DNA of 38,671 nt, from the NCBI GenBank assembly GCA_003584895.1, contig QVQF01000098.1:1-38671 (forward strand), read 5' to 3'. This document shows, piece by piece, positions 1-11,539 of this stretch. A program made the position numbers and the translations under genes. Below the pieces are notes generated by a model. That model saw nothing but the letters and a program-made list of their open reading frames with translations. It was not told the origin of the DNA and did no database searches. This stretch comes from Methylococcales bacterium (GTDB taxonomy: Bacteria > Pseudomonadota > Gammaproteobacteria > Methylococcales > Methylomonadaceae). Position 1 is the stretch's first letter; each line of letters begins with the position of its first letter.

Positions 1-19
1 GCCATCCATGGCAACTGGT

Positions 20-40
20 TTCCGGCAGTCCATGCCGGAA
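20..40. repeat. Short inverted repeat TTCCGGCA-gtcca-TGCCGGAA, REP-like intergenic palindrome
   Basis: Perfect 8-bp arms (20-27 / 33-40), 5-nt loop, followed by ATGACGG; resembles dispersed intergenic palindromes of proteobacteria. Confidence 0.5.
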
Positions 41-240
41 TGACGGCTTACCCACTATGATTCACTTAGAGTCATATTTAGGAAAGATATCTAGTTAAGC
101 TTAAATATTTATAAATATCTGCAATCTTAAGCACAAGACATATCGGTTAGTACCACAACGCAGAGGATAAATTCTAATAAATAGTAATTTTCTTAAATGA
201 AGATGCAGTATTTATTTAAAAACTTGAACATCAATTATAA

Positions 241-368
241 GAAAATATTGAACGTCTTGCCAATGCGCAAAACTTGCATAGAAAAATCTTAAGTTTGCTT
301 ATATGCAAGAAAATACACCTGATGCCGCCTACTATATAGCAGCATTAGTAGGAACAGACATTGAATAA
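241..368 (+). pseudogene. Possible remnant of a protein-coding gene (C-terminal fragment)
   Basis: Coherent peptide segments in two frames: ENIERLANAQNLHRKILS (from 241) and LKFAYMQENTPDAAYYIAALVGTDIE* (288-368); no intact ORF or start. Confidence 0.25.
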
Positions 369-411
369 TTAGGTTATTTTTAAAGTCATCCGAAACATAA
401 GTTTTCCCGCT

Positions 412-1350
412 TTAGTGAAAACTAGGCCTAGGTACTGTTTTTAATATACCCAGTGCTTTTTCTAAGATGTTATATACCATCGTTGTCGTCGCATGATTAA
501 TATCAAAACGAGGATTAAGTTCGGTAATTTCAAAACAGAGCACTCTTGGATCTTCTAAAATAATACAGATAAGCTCTTCAGCTTCTGTTGGCATAATTCC
601 ATTATCTACAGGAAGACCCGTTCCTTTTGAAATAGACCCATCTAAGCTATCGGTATCAAATGATAGGTAAATATCAGTGCAGTCTTTTAGATATTCTAAT
701 ATCAAAGTGCCGAGAGCTTTTTCTTTGATCTCCCGCAGTTCTTCTGTCGAAAAGACCCGTATACCAAGTTCTTCAATGAGTCGAGATTCTTGTTCTTCTA
801 AATCACGTAATGTTACATAAACAATATCTAAAGGCCTGATCTTTTCAATAAGCCCCCCAATCCGTTTAAAACGCCACCAAAAATCCAAGGTCGTCTTATC
901 TGGATCTCTTAAAAAACATGCTACGTTGTCTAGTCCCAAGGAAGCCGCTAATGTCATGCCATGCATATTGCCGGAAGACGATGTAAACGGTGTATGTAAA
1001 TCAGCGTGAGCATCAATCCATATAATTCCCAGTCTTGATTCGGGTTTGGCTTTTTTGATCCCTGCAATTGTTCCGGTCGCACTGCTATGATCGCCTGAAA
1101 TTACAATTGGAAAATATCCAGATCTTAATGAGGCATAAACTTCGCCACAGACCGCTTCGCAGATATGAAGAACTTTTTCAATGTTCTTAGCATAAACAGA
1201 GGTAAAACCTTCTGCAAATAAAACCTCACAGTCTTTCTTTTCTAGCTGATCAGCTATACCCGATTGCTCAGACAAGTCTAATAATACAGTAACTCCTTCA
1301 GCAGACCCTCTAGATCCTGCACCTATATCGGATCGAACGGTTATTATCAT
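412..1350 (-). CDS. Arginase/agmatinase (ureohydrolase) family protein
   Basis: 312 aa with metal-binding motifs GDHSS, DAHADLHT, SFDTDSLD and the HGM motif. Confidence 0.85.
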   Translation of the reverse strand: MIITVRSDIGAGSRGSAEGVTVLLDLSEQSGIADQLEKKDCEVLFAEGFTSVYAKNIEKVLHICEAVCGEVYASLRSGYFPIVISGDHSSATGTIAGIKKAKPESRLGIIWIDAHADLHTPFTSSSGNMHGMTLAASLGLDNVACFLRDPDKTTLDFWWRFKRIGGLIEKIRPLDIVYVTLRDLEEQESRLIEELGIRVFSTEELREIKEKALGTLILEYLKDCTDIYLSFDTDSLDGSISKGTGLPVDNGIMPTEAEELICIILEDPRVLCFEITELNPRFDINHATTTMVYNILEKALGILKTVPRPSFH

Positions 1351-1572
1351 GACAGGGCCCTATCTAAGATTCTAACTAATTGAAATGTTGCGATAAAATA
1401 AAATCATTAGCGTAGTTTATAGTTCGTTTCGTGCGTCGCCCCTTTATTAAATTAATGTATAACACTTAATCAATTCCGATTAATGGCCACTGATATAGAA
1501 TTTTGAATTGTATTAAGAACAGGGGACCACTTTACCTATCAATTGATATAAACTTATTGGCGGAGCTTGTTA

Positions 1573-1725
1573 ATGTCGAAATCTGATATTATCCATTTTT
1601 TATGGGTTGATGAAATAACTCTACTTCATAATTCTAAACTTGACTGTACTCTTATTTATTATAAGCCGATAGGATTCTTTTTGGCAGTCAGTGCTTTAGG
1701 GGGGGGGGCGGCAGATGAAGGCTAA
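1573..1725 (+). CDS. Possible small ORF (50 aa) ending just after a G10 homopolymer
   Basis: ATG at 1573 preceded by GCGGAGC; MSKSDIIHFLWVDEITLLHNSKLDCTLIYYKPIGFFLAVSALGGGAADEG*; no family recognised. Confidence 0.2.
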   Translation: MSKSDIIHFLWVDEITLLHNSKLDCTLIYYKPIGFFLAVSALGGGAADEG

Positions 1726-1846
1726 AAAATTCGAATTGTGGTTAAGAATCTTCCACAAAAAAAGATAACAAGACTATTGATTGCCGAATTTAGACTAGAC
1801 ATGCTCTTGTTTAGAAGAATTGCATTGTAGTTTTGGCTGGTATTTC

Positions 1847-2002
1847 TTATTTTAAGAAATCATTGATTCTTTTGTTTTCTAATTCCCTTAATTCTTCTAA
1901 TCGTTTAATAAAATCAAAAGAATATCGGTTTTTTTTTACTTTTTTGCCAGATCTGCGTTCAATGATGTGGGGTAGATGGGTTTCATTTCTTAATGCATTC
2001 AT
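1847..2002 (-). CDS. Possible small charged protein (51 aa)
   Basis: Reverse-strand ORF MNALRNETHLPHIIERRSGKKVKKNRYSFDFIKRLEELRELENKRINDFLK*; protein-like composition; antisense to the listed 1833..2075 ORF. Confidence 0.3.
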   Translation of the reverse strand: MNALRNETHLPHIIERRSGKKVKKNRYSFDFIKRLEELRELENKRINDFLK

Positions 2003-2294
2003 AACGACTTACTTATTGTTAATTGAATTAGCGATTAATAAATATTCTATATCTACATTTTTTCAAGGTCAATAAATTAAATTAGGTCATTTTAGAGAAT
2101 TAAAAACCTAAAAGATATACGTAGAAATACTTGCATGAATTTTAAGATTTTATAAGCTACCTATCAAAGTAAAAGCCAACAAAAGCAGTGGTAATAAATA
2201 AGTAAATAAATAAATAAAATAAGTAATATTAAAAGATAGTCCATATCTGAAATACTCATCGCATTCATCTTCTGTTATCAAATAAACTCAAGCG

Positions 2295-2317
2295 GAACGG
2301 GGTTTTCAACCCCGTTC
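2295..2317. repeat. Hairpin repeat GAACGGGGTT-ttc-AACCCCGTTC
   Basis: Perfect 10-bp arms with 3-nt loop. Confidence 0.75.
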
Positions 2318-2362
2318 TTAATGTTTAAGATTTCGAAAGTTATTGTAGCATGCAAACGTTTC

Positions 2363-2385
2363 GGTCGGGGTTTCAAACCCCGACC
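2363..2385. repeat. Hairpin repeat GGTCGGGGTT-tca-AACCCCGACC
   Basis: Perfect arms; shares the CGGGGTT...AACCCCG core with the hairpin at 2295-2317. Confidence 0.75.
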
Positions 2386-2880
2386 AGCATAGGCGTCGGA
2401 GTGCTGTAAATTCTCAATGTCGCTTTGCTACATCGATGCTACGGTCGACGAGCTAAGTTTGGCGTTCAGCGTTTATAATATTTAATCGCTCAACTTATCT
2501 AAAGCAACCATTTCTATAGTAAACGTTATTAAATTCGATCTACCCATTAATGGTTGTCAATGTTAAAAATATTAAAGTGCTTCGGGACAATCTAACCGAT
2601 GAAATTGTTACCTAGGCCGAGTGGGTTAGGTTGAATGTTTTTCGCAGTCCAATTTAAAAAAAGGGGGGGATGGTTTACTGTTTATGAATAACTGAAATTA
2701 GATACACGTTATATTTATTTTTAAGCCATTAATATCGTGGGGGATTCTTAAGCTCATATATTATAATGTGCAACATTGTTATATGGGATTTTCTTATGTC
2801 TACTATCTGTATAATAAAAAAGCCAATAACGTGTATTGTTTTTTGAGCTTACCATTCTAAAGTTAATAAGGAATTAAGCT

Positions 2881-3139
2881 ATGCCAGCCATAAGTATGTT
2901 CTACGGTATTATTATATACCTCTATTTCTATGACGATGAACGTCATAAGTTGCCCCATATTCATGCTAAGTATCAAGGTCAGGATGCCTCGTTCTCTATT
3001 CTTGATGGATCAATACTGCTCCCAGTCAAAAGTTAGAATGGTACAGGCGTGGATCGAAATTCATCGCGAAGATTTATTAGCGGACTGGGAATTAGCCGTG
3101 AATGGGCAAGCGCCTTTTTCTATTGATCCTTTGCGCTGA
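2881..3139 (+). pseudogene. DUF4160-family protein, interrupted by an apparent +1 frameshift at about 3031-3037
   Basis: Frame 1 (2881-3036) MPAISMFYGIIIYLYFYDDERHKLPHIHAKYQGQDASFSILDGSILLPVKS*; the +1 frame continues ...RMVQAWIEIHREDLLADWELAVNGQAPFSIDPLR* to 3139; together a typical DUF4160 layout; AAGGA upstream of the ATG. Confidence 0.75.
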
Positions 3140-3148
3140 GGTGGTCTG

Positions 3149-3385
3149 ATGGAGTCAGTTATCCGTGTAGTGCCTCGAGACAATTTTTTTTTGGAATTAT
3201 GGTTTGATGATGGCTCGCATCGATTATTTGATGCGCGACCTTACTTGGAGCGTGGTGTTTTCGTGAGGTTAAAAAACCTAGACTATTTTAAACAGGCGTA
3301 TATCGCTTTCGGAACTGTTTGCTGGCCAGGAAACCTCGATATTGCCCCTGAAACGTTATATGACACTTCCATTTCATGTGCTTAA
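3149..3385 (+). CDS. DUF2442 domain-containing protein
   Basis: 78 aa; pattern ELWFDDGSHRLFDARPYLERGVFVRL...GTVCWPGNLDIAPETLYD typical of DUF2442; GAGG ribosome-binding-like site. Confidence 0.85.
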   Translation: MESVIRVVPRDNFFLELWFDDGSHRLFDARPYLERGVFVRLKNLDYFKQAYIAFGTVCWPGNLDIAPETLYDTSISCA

Positions 3386-3473
3386 CCCTTAAGGTGGGTT
3401 CACATTAGCGAGGGTCGGGTGCAATAAGTGATAGTCGATTGCACAACATACCGAGCAATACCAGTAATTATCA

Positions 3474-3956
3474 TTATAAGGTTGATGATGAACTGGGTTT
3501 TCCCTGGCAATAGGATGCACTAGGATCAATTAAAAAACGATCATTTAAAGAGGTGCGACCTATTAACATACGAAACAACATGCTATCTCGATTGGTCAGT
3601 GTCATTTCAGCGGTAATAATGGCTGAACCGAGTAATATCGACGTTTCTATCACATAGCGGCGCTGTTTATGGCCACCAGAGTCAGATACCATGCGCCTAT
3701 CTTTAATGGGCGCATGGCATTCAATTATAATATCTGTATTATTTTGCTGGGGATGTATTGCAAACATAACCCAACGCTGACCCGCTTTGCGATAGGGTTC
3801 TATAGCAAAGGCGTGTAAAGCCGAAGATCTTGCGCCAGTGTCTATTTTAGCTTTAATGTGTTCAATATTAAGTTCGGGTAAGCTTACCCATTCGCGCCAA
3901 CCTAGAATGGGTTGCGTTTGCTCTGTATGGGTCGTTTGTAAGACTGAGTGGGTCAT
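3474..3956 (-). CDS. Putative ATP-dependent zinc protease / retropepsin-like aspartic endopeptidase (RimK-associated type)
   Basis: LGWREWVSLPELNIEHIKAKIDTGARSSALHA and LIGRTSL motifs. Confidence 0.85.
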   Translation of the reverse strand: MTHSVLQTTHTEQTQPILGWREWVSLPELNIEHIKAKIDTGARSSALHAFAIEPYRKAGQRWVMFAIHPQQNNTDIIIECHAPIKDRRMVSDSGGHKQRRYVIETSILLGSAIITAEMTLTNRDSMLFRMLIGRTSLNDRFLIDPSASYCQGKPSSSSTL

Positions 3957-3987
3957 TTAAATAAACGCTTCATTGATCTTAAATTGT

Positions 3988-4545
3988 TTAATCAGTCGAT
4001 TGGGTGCTGGTATTCGTTTCTGAGCTATTAGGTTTGCTGTCACGCTTACGTCCTCTTCGAATATAGTTATTTCCCCGTCTTTTATTATTGGTTTTTACAC
4101 GTCTAATATCGAGTTTATGCTGATTAATTTCTACTGTTTTTAAATGTAGAAATATATCAGGTGGCATTTCATCGGGTAATTCTAAGAGTGTATATAAACT
4201 ATGAATATGAATATTGTTGATATTGTTTTTGTCTACGCCAGACTCTTCAATCAATAGCTTTCTAAGTTGATCGGCAGTAACCAATTGTTTACTACCCACA
4301 TCAAGTCGATAACGAATCATTTTGATGCCCGTAGCTACAGTACTTGTTGTTAAAGTAGATGTGCTTGGCTCTGGTTCTAAAGGCTGCGATGCTTGCTTCA
4401 CTTTTTCATCAGCGGGTACTAATGTGAGTAAAGCCGCTGCACAGGTTAAGTTATCAATTTTTAGATCAGTGCAAAGTTTACGGATTAAGGCACGATTAGC
4501 ATCTAAGTTAGAGTTGCTTAAAATGTGTTGTAATTGATCTTTCAA
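3988..4545 (-). CDS. Stand-alone DbpA/DeaD C-terminal-like RNA-binding domain protein
   Basis: Central segment MIRYRLDVGSKQ...INNIHIHSLYTLLELPDEMPPDIFLHLKTVEINQHKLDIRRV resembles the DbpA RNA-binding fold; basic tail KRRGNNYIRRGRKR; no helicase domain. Confidence 0.7.
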   Translation of the reverse strand: MKDQLQHILSNSNLDANRALIRKLCTDLKIDNLTCAAALLTLVPADEKVKQASQPLEPEPSTSTLTTSTVATGIKMIRYRLDVGSKQLVTADQLRKLLIEESGVDKNNINNIHIHSLYTLLELPDEMPPDIFLHLKTVEINQHKLDIRRVKTNNKRRGNNYIRRGRKRDSKPNSSETNTSTQSTD

Positions 4546-4583
4546 CGGCTATTCTCTGTATATAGTGTGGTCGTTTTATTAAG

Positions 4584-5861
4584 TTATGGATAAATTTCCA
4601 CAAAACCTTCGTCTCGAAGTCTACGCATCCAAAGTTCGGTTTCTTCTTCAATTTTACGTTTACGTATGGCGTCGCGGATTAGATTCTTTTTATGTTCTTC
4701 ACTATCATCTTTAGCTTTACGGTCTAGTACTTGAATTAAATGCCAACCAAATTGTGATTGTATAGGCTCGCTTAATTCATTAATAGCCAGTTTATTCATA
4801 GTCTCCTCAAAGGGCTTAACCAAATCACCTGGGCTCACCCAGTCTAGCGAACCACCTTTGATGGCTGAGCCTTTATCGTCTGAGTTAGCGCGTGCTAATT
4901 TAGCAAAGTCATCACCATCGACAATCCGATCTCGTAAAGCTTGTAGTCGGTTTTTTGCTTCGTTATCATCGATTAACTCATTGGTTTTGATTAAAATATG
5001 ACGCACTTTAGTCTGAGTAGTCACGTGGCTATCTAAACCTTTAACTTCTAACATTTTAAGGATATGAAAGCCGCTAGGGCTACGGATAGGATCAGACACT
5101 TCATCGGCTTGCATTTGGCTGACCTTATGAGCAAACAAGGTCGGTACATCATTGATAGTGCGCCAGCCTAAGTCCCCACCTTTTAGAGCATTATCGTCTT
5201 CTGATTCACTCATGGCGACTTGAGTAAAGCTTTGTCCAGCACGTAAGGCTTTAACCAGATGATCCGCTTTAGCTTCGGCTTTTTGTATTTCTGGAGCAGA
5301 TGCACCTTCTTTAAGTGCAATCAGGATATGGCCTAAATGGTATTGCACATTTTCAGCACCCGATTTGCCTTGTGTTTCTATATAATGTTCGACCTCGCGA
5401 TCTGTTACCTTAATGCGCCCACCAATTTCCCGACTGCGTAATTGGTTGATGACAATTTCATTGCGCATATTATCTAAAAAAGTCTTATAAGGCATGCCTT
5501 GCTTTTCCAGTTCGGCTCTAAATTGCTCCAGAGACATATTATTTCTTTGCGCAATATCCGCAGCAGAATTGGCAATTTGATCTTCGCTGACATTAATGCC
5601 TGCTTTTTCGGCTAATTGCCGCTGGAGTTTATCCATGATCATTTTTTCCAGCACCTGTTTACGTAAAACGGCTTCTGGTGGCGCGGGTGTATTACCGGCA
5701 CGTATTCTTTGTGAAATGGTAGCCACTTCTTTATCGAGTTCTTGTTCGAGAATAATATCCTCTTCTACAACGGCGGCTATTTTACCCAGTACTTCAGCCT
5801 GTGCAGGAAAATAACTGAATAAGAGCGTGCCTAGCAATAATGGCATCAGGGTATTTTTCAT
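4584..5861 (-). CDS. surA: Periplasmic chaperone / peptidyl-prolyl isomerase SurA
   Basis: N-terminal SurA domain plus two parvulin domains (VQYHLGHILIAL..., TKVRHILIKTNE...); start placed at MKNTLMPLLLGTLLFSYFPAQA (signal peptide) rather than the upstream ORF start 5942. Confidence 0.93.
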   Translation of the reverse strand: MKNTLMPLLLGTLLFSYFPAQAEVLGKIAAVVEEDIILEQELDKEVATISQRIRAGNTPAPPEAVLRKQVLEKMIMDKLQRQLAEKAGINVSEDQIANSAADIAQRNNMSLEQFRAELEKQGMPYKTFLDNMRNEIVINQLRSREIGGRIKVTDREVEHYIETQGKSGAENVQYHLGHILIALKEGASAPEIQKAEAKADHLVKALRAGQSFTQVAMSESEDDNALKGGDLGWRTINDVPTLFAHKVSQMQADEVSDPIRSPSGFHILKMLEVKGLDSHVTTQTKVRHILIKTNELIDDNEAKNRLQALRDRIVDGDDFAKLARANSDDKGSAIKGGSLDWVSPGDLVKPFEETMNKLAINELSEPIQSQFGWHLIQVLDRKAKDDSEEHKKNLIRDAIRKRKIEEETELWMRRLRDEGFVEIYP

Positions 5862-5868
5862 CGTAGCG

Positions 5869-8829
5869 TTATAAATCATTTTTTTGAGTTTTCCGGAAAC
5901 CATAAATACTTTTTTGTAAGAACTGATCAACATCATCACCAAAGCCGGTTAAGCCTTTCAGTTCTATTTGAAAGAACACACCGTCTTGACTAGAACCAGG
6001 CACTGTTGTGCCAGTGGTTGCGACTACGGCTTGATTATTGATAATCGTCACGTTGTTCATGTAATGCCTAGCTAGAATTCGAAAACGCCAGCAACAGTTT
6101 TCTTTTTCTACGCCGATGAAGCTATCTTGAATCTCTTGATAGAGTAAAGAATATTGCATTCGTCCTAATAGATGCCAATCTTTGGCGATAGGCCAACGGA
6201 AAGAGGTGTCACCTTGGCTAATGTTGTTGCTACCATCGGGAATTAAAGGGTTCTTTCTATAGAGATAGCCGATGTTAAATAGCTCATTACTTTGGTTTCT
6301 AAAATGGATATTGGCTTTTATTCTTTCAATGTCATTTCGTATAGGGCTCCATTGCGCACCGGTGTTAACTGATATTTGTTTGGTCAGTTCGCTAGATAAT
6401 TCTGTCACTATATTAGATTCTGCATCCTTAGATGCTCCCATATTAACGACGTTGCCATTAGATAGTGCCGTTGGTACTCCAATCTGGCGGTCTCGAAAAT
6501 AGAAAATCTCCCCGACATTCAATTTAAGGCGTTCTAAACCGGTGTTATCATCCACTAAACGAGAGGTGAGAGCGGTAGTCACTTGATTGGCGTCTTGTAT
6601 GCGATCACTACCACTAAAGCTATTTTCTCTAAACATGGTATTAAACTGGAAATCGTACAGTGCAGAATCAAACACAGGTATATTGTTTTGATTGACCGAA
6701 GGGACGTATAAATAAAATAAACGTGGCTCTACGGTATGTACAAAAGTCGAATTGGCTATATTGACATTTCTTTCTAAAGACAGGCCAGAGTCTGCAGAAA
6801 AAGTAGGTAGCGTTCTGCTTAAAGCGGCTGGGGAGCTAGCTGCTCCATTATTAAGTGTGTAATCAGTTTCTTGTAAAGAAAGTTTAGGTGTAAAAAATGT
6901 ACTGGCTGTTTGTAATGGCATGCTGATAGACGGACGCGTGTTAATACGCTGACCTTCAACGATATTATTAGTATGCTGGAAATCCACAAACTCATTTTGT
7001 ATTTCAGTGTGTATTGGTAAGCCACTAAAGTCATGAGCATAATTAAGGTTAAGCTGCGGCAATCTTCTATAAGGTAGTGCAGTATTAGGTGTCGCAGCAT
7101 TTATCGATTGGTAACTATCCGCTGCAGCAATAAAGTTAAAACCATATTTATTATAATTGACGTTGGCGTAGCTTCTTAAGTAATTGTAGTTTGTAAAGCT
7201 TAAGGCGGTACCTGTGGTGGCAATATAAGTAGAATCTGAGACCAAGTTCAAATCCATGTTTGAACTTAATGCAGGATTAATAATGGATTTGTTTTGTAAT
7301 GATAGTAAATATCGTGAGGTGTTTAATTGGCTGTCATTAGGCATGTATTCTGCCGCTAATTTACCTGTAGATTGTTCTGTTAGGTATCGAAATTTACCTG
7401 CCATTAACGGACCTCGGGATGATAATTCCCTAGGTGTTAAAGTAGCATCATAATTAGGGGCAATATTCCAATAATAAGGTGCTGCTATCAACATACCACT
7501 GTAGCGTGTGCTACTGAAAGTGGGTGAAAGAAAGCCAGAGAGTCGTCTGTCGTCGATAGGGAAAGATAAGTAAGGTGTATAAAGTACTGGTGTGCCTTTG
7601 AACTCTATCCAAGTATTTTTAGTTGTACCTTGGCCCGTTACCTTATTCATTTCTAATTCAGAAGCATGTATCACCCAATCTTGGTTGCCGGGACGACAGG
7701 TAGTATAAGAAACATTGGTATATTGAGATAAAGTCTTACTTTTACGAAAGTAGGATTCAGCAAAGCCTCTTAAGGGCGTCGTCGGTGAAATGAATTCTAC
7801 ATCTCTAAGTTTGGCTTGATCATTGGCTAGGTTGATAGTGGCCGCTTCGGTATGTAAGGCTAGTGCATCTTCATGATAATAAACATCGCCCTCTAAATTC
7901 ATAACATCTGAGACGTTGTCGTAATTGGCGATGTGTGAAATAGAGTGTTGATCGGCGCGATTAATCAGTACATTACCTGAGTAATCACTGATTTCATTGT
8001 CAAAGATTTCAGCAAAATTAGATTTAACATCTAAAGGCGTGACTTCACGTAGATTTGCAGAAGAAATAAAGTTACGCTTTTTGGTAGGACCATAGCCACA
8101 ATTTTCCCAAGGATCATAAGGCAGTTGCGAGGTCAGTGTGCTAAAGACTTGCTCTTGTTGATGATTAAAGGCAGGATTCAATAAGCTCATCATGGGCTTT
8201 TCAAAAGTTTCAGGCTCATTGTTGTGAACTACTTCAGCGCCGACAAGCACTGGACTGATTTGTTGTTCAGCTGTGCTAGCGTTTGCTTCAGTTCCAATAG
8301 GCTGGCAATCCCACGTAGCTTTCTTTGAGCTAGAGCCGCAGCTCCATCCTGAGCGCTGGTTATTATTACTTGCGGTGGCGGCTGGTAATGGCAGGACAGC
8401 AGGCGATTTTGTTGTATTGGGTTTACTGGCTGTCGCGGGTTTGGCTTGAATAGGTACGATAGCGGCTGGGCTGGTCGGTTTTGCTTCTATAGGCTCAGGT
8501 TGACTAATAACAACAGGCACTGGGCTAATGGGTTTAATGACGGGCGTTGGTTCTATGTTGACTGACTTTACGGGTTCAGTATCGGCAGCTTTAACCGGAT
8601 ACATGTCTTCTATAGTTACCGTTCCTGTTGCAGGAGCTTTAATGGGTTCTGCTTTTACGGGTGTCGGGGTGGGTTCAGCAGTCGCTAGCTTTTTTTTTTC
8701 ACCTACGCAGACCCATTCTTTGCTGTCTTTGTTTTGCTCGCAATTCCACGAGGCATCGTTGGCATGGCTGACTGAGGCAACTAAGGAAGGTAAAAAAACC
8801 AGAAATAAACGGCGAAGCATAGGCGGCAT
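5869..8829 (-). CDS. lptD: LPS-assembly outer membrane protein LptD
   Basis: 986 aa; signal peptide, W-x-C motifs, OstA-like domain (SGNVLINRADQHSIS...), LptD barrel motifs (TPYLSFPIDDRRLSGFLSPTF, CCWRFRILARHY); next to surA. Confidence 0.93.
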   Translation of the reverse strand: MPPMLRRLFLVFLPSLVASVSHANDASWNCEQNKDSKEWVCVGEKKKLATAEPTPTPVKAEPIKAPATGTVTIEDMYPVKAADTEPVKSVNIEPTPVIKPISPVPVVISQPEPIEAKPTSPAAIVPIQAKPATASKPNTTKSPAVLPLPAATASNNNQRSGWSCGSSSKKATWDCQPIGTEANASTAEQQISPVLVGAEVVHNNEPETFEKPMMSLLNPAFNHQQEQVFSTLTSQLPYDPWENCGYGPTKKRNFISSANLREVTPLDVKSNFAEIFDNEISDYSGNVLINRADQHSISHIANYDNVSDVMNLEGDVYYHEDALALHTEAATINLANDQAKLRDVEFISPTTPLRGFAESYFRKSKTLSQYTNVSYTTCRPGNQDWVIHASELEMNKVTGQGTTKNTWIEFKGTPVLYTPYLSFPIDDRRLSGFLSPTFSSTRYSGMLIAAPYYWNIAPNYDATLTPRELSSRGPLMAGKFRYLTEQSTGKLAAEYMPNDSQLNTSRYLLSLQNKSIINPALSSNMDLNLVSDSTYIATTGTALSFTNYNYLRSYANVNYNKYGFNFIAAADSYQSINAATPNTALPYRRLPQLNLNYAHDFSGLPIHTEIQNEFVDFQHTNNIVEGQRINTRPSISMPLQTASTFFTPKLSLQETDYTLNNGAASSPAALSRTLPTFSADSGLSLERNVNIANSTFVHTVEPRLFYLYVPSVNQNNIPVFDSALYDFQFNTMFRENSFSGSDRIQDANQVTTALTSRLVDDNTGLERLKLNVGEIFYFRDRQIGVPTALSNGNVVNMGASKDAESNIVTELSSELTKQISVNTGAQWSPIRNDIERIKANIHFRNQSNELFNIGYLYRKNPLIPDGSNNISQGDTSFRWPIAKDWHLLGRMQYSLLYQEIQDSFIGVEKENCCWRFRILARHYMNNVTIINNQAVVATTGTTVPGSSQDGVFFQIELKGLTGFGDDVDQFLQKSIYGFRKTQKNDL

Positions 8830-8931
8830 TAAGTTTAGTGGCGTTACAGAACGTAAATGGAATAGAATGCTAATGCAGCATTTTACCTCAATTCATCCCA
8901 GCATTATAACTAAACTCATTCAAATATAACG

Positions 8932-11535
<2,604 letters not shown>

Positions 11536-11539
<4 letters not shown>

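Noticed and set aside
1833-2075. 80-aa plus-strand ORF
   Set aside because: AT-rich Phe/Leu/Ser-rich composition; the reverse-strand reading is more protein-like.
2192-2220. TAAA-rich microsatellite-like stretch
   Set aside because: Short, imperfect and in an AT-rich intergenic region; likely compositional.
2295-2385. Possible two-repeat CRISPR array
   Set aside because: Only two hairpins, flanks differ, no additional repeats and no cas genes in the window.
2663-2669. G7 run after A7, possible phase-variable tract
   Set aside because: Not within a supportable ORF.
6819-7100. 93-aa alternate-frame ORF inside lptD
   Set aside because: Same-strand off-frame reading of lptD with no recognisable domain.
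8528-8929. 133-aa plus-strand ORF antisense to the lptD N-terminus
   Set aside because: Overlaps the well-supported lptD gene; low-complexity Gly/Ser/Val/Thr translation is the shadow of a Pro/Ala-rich coding region.
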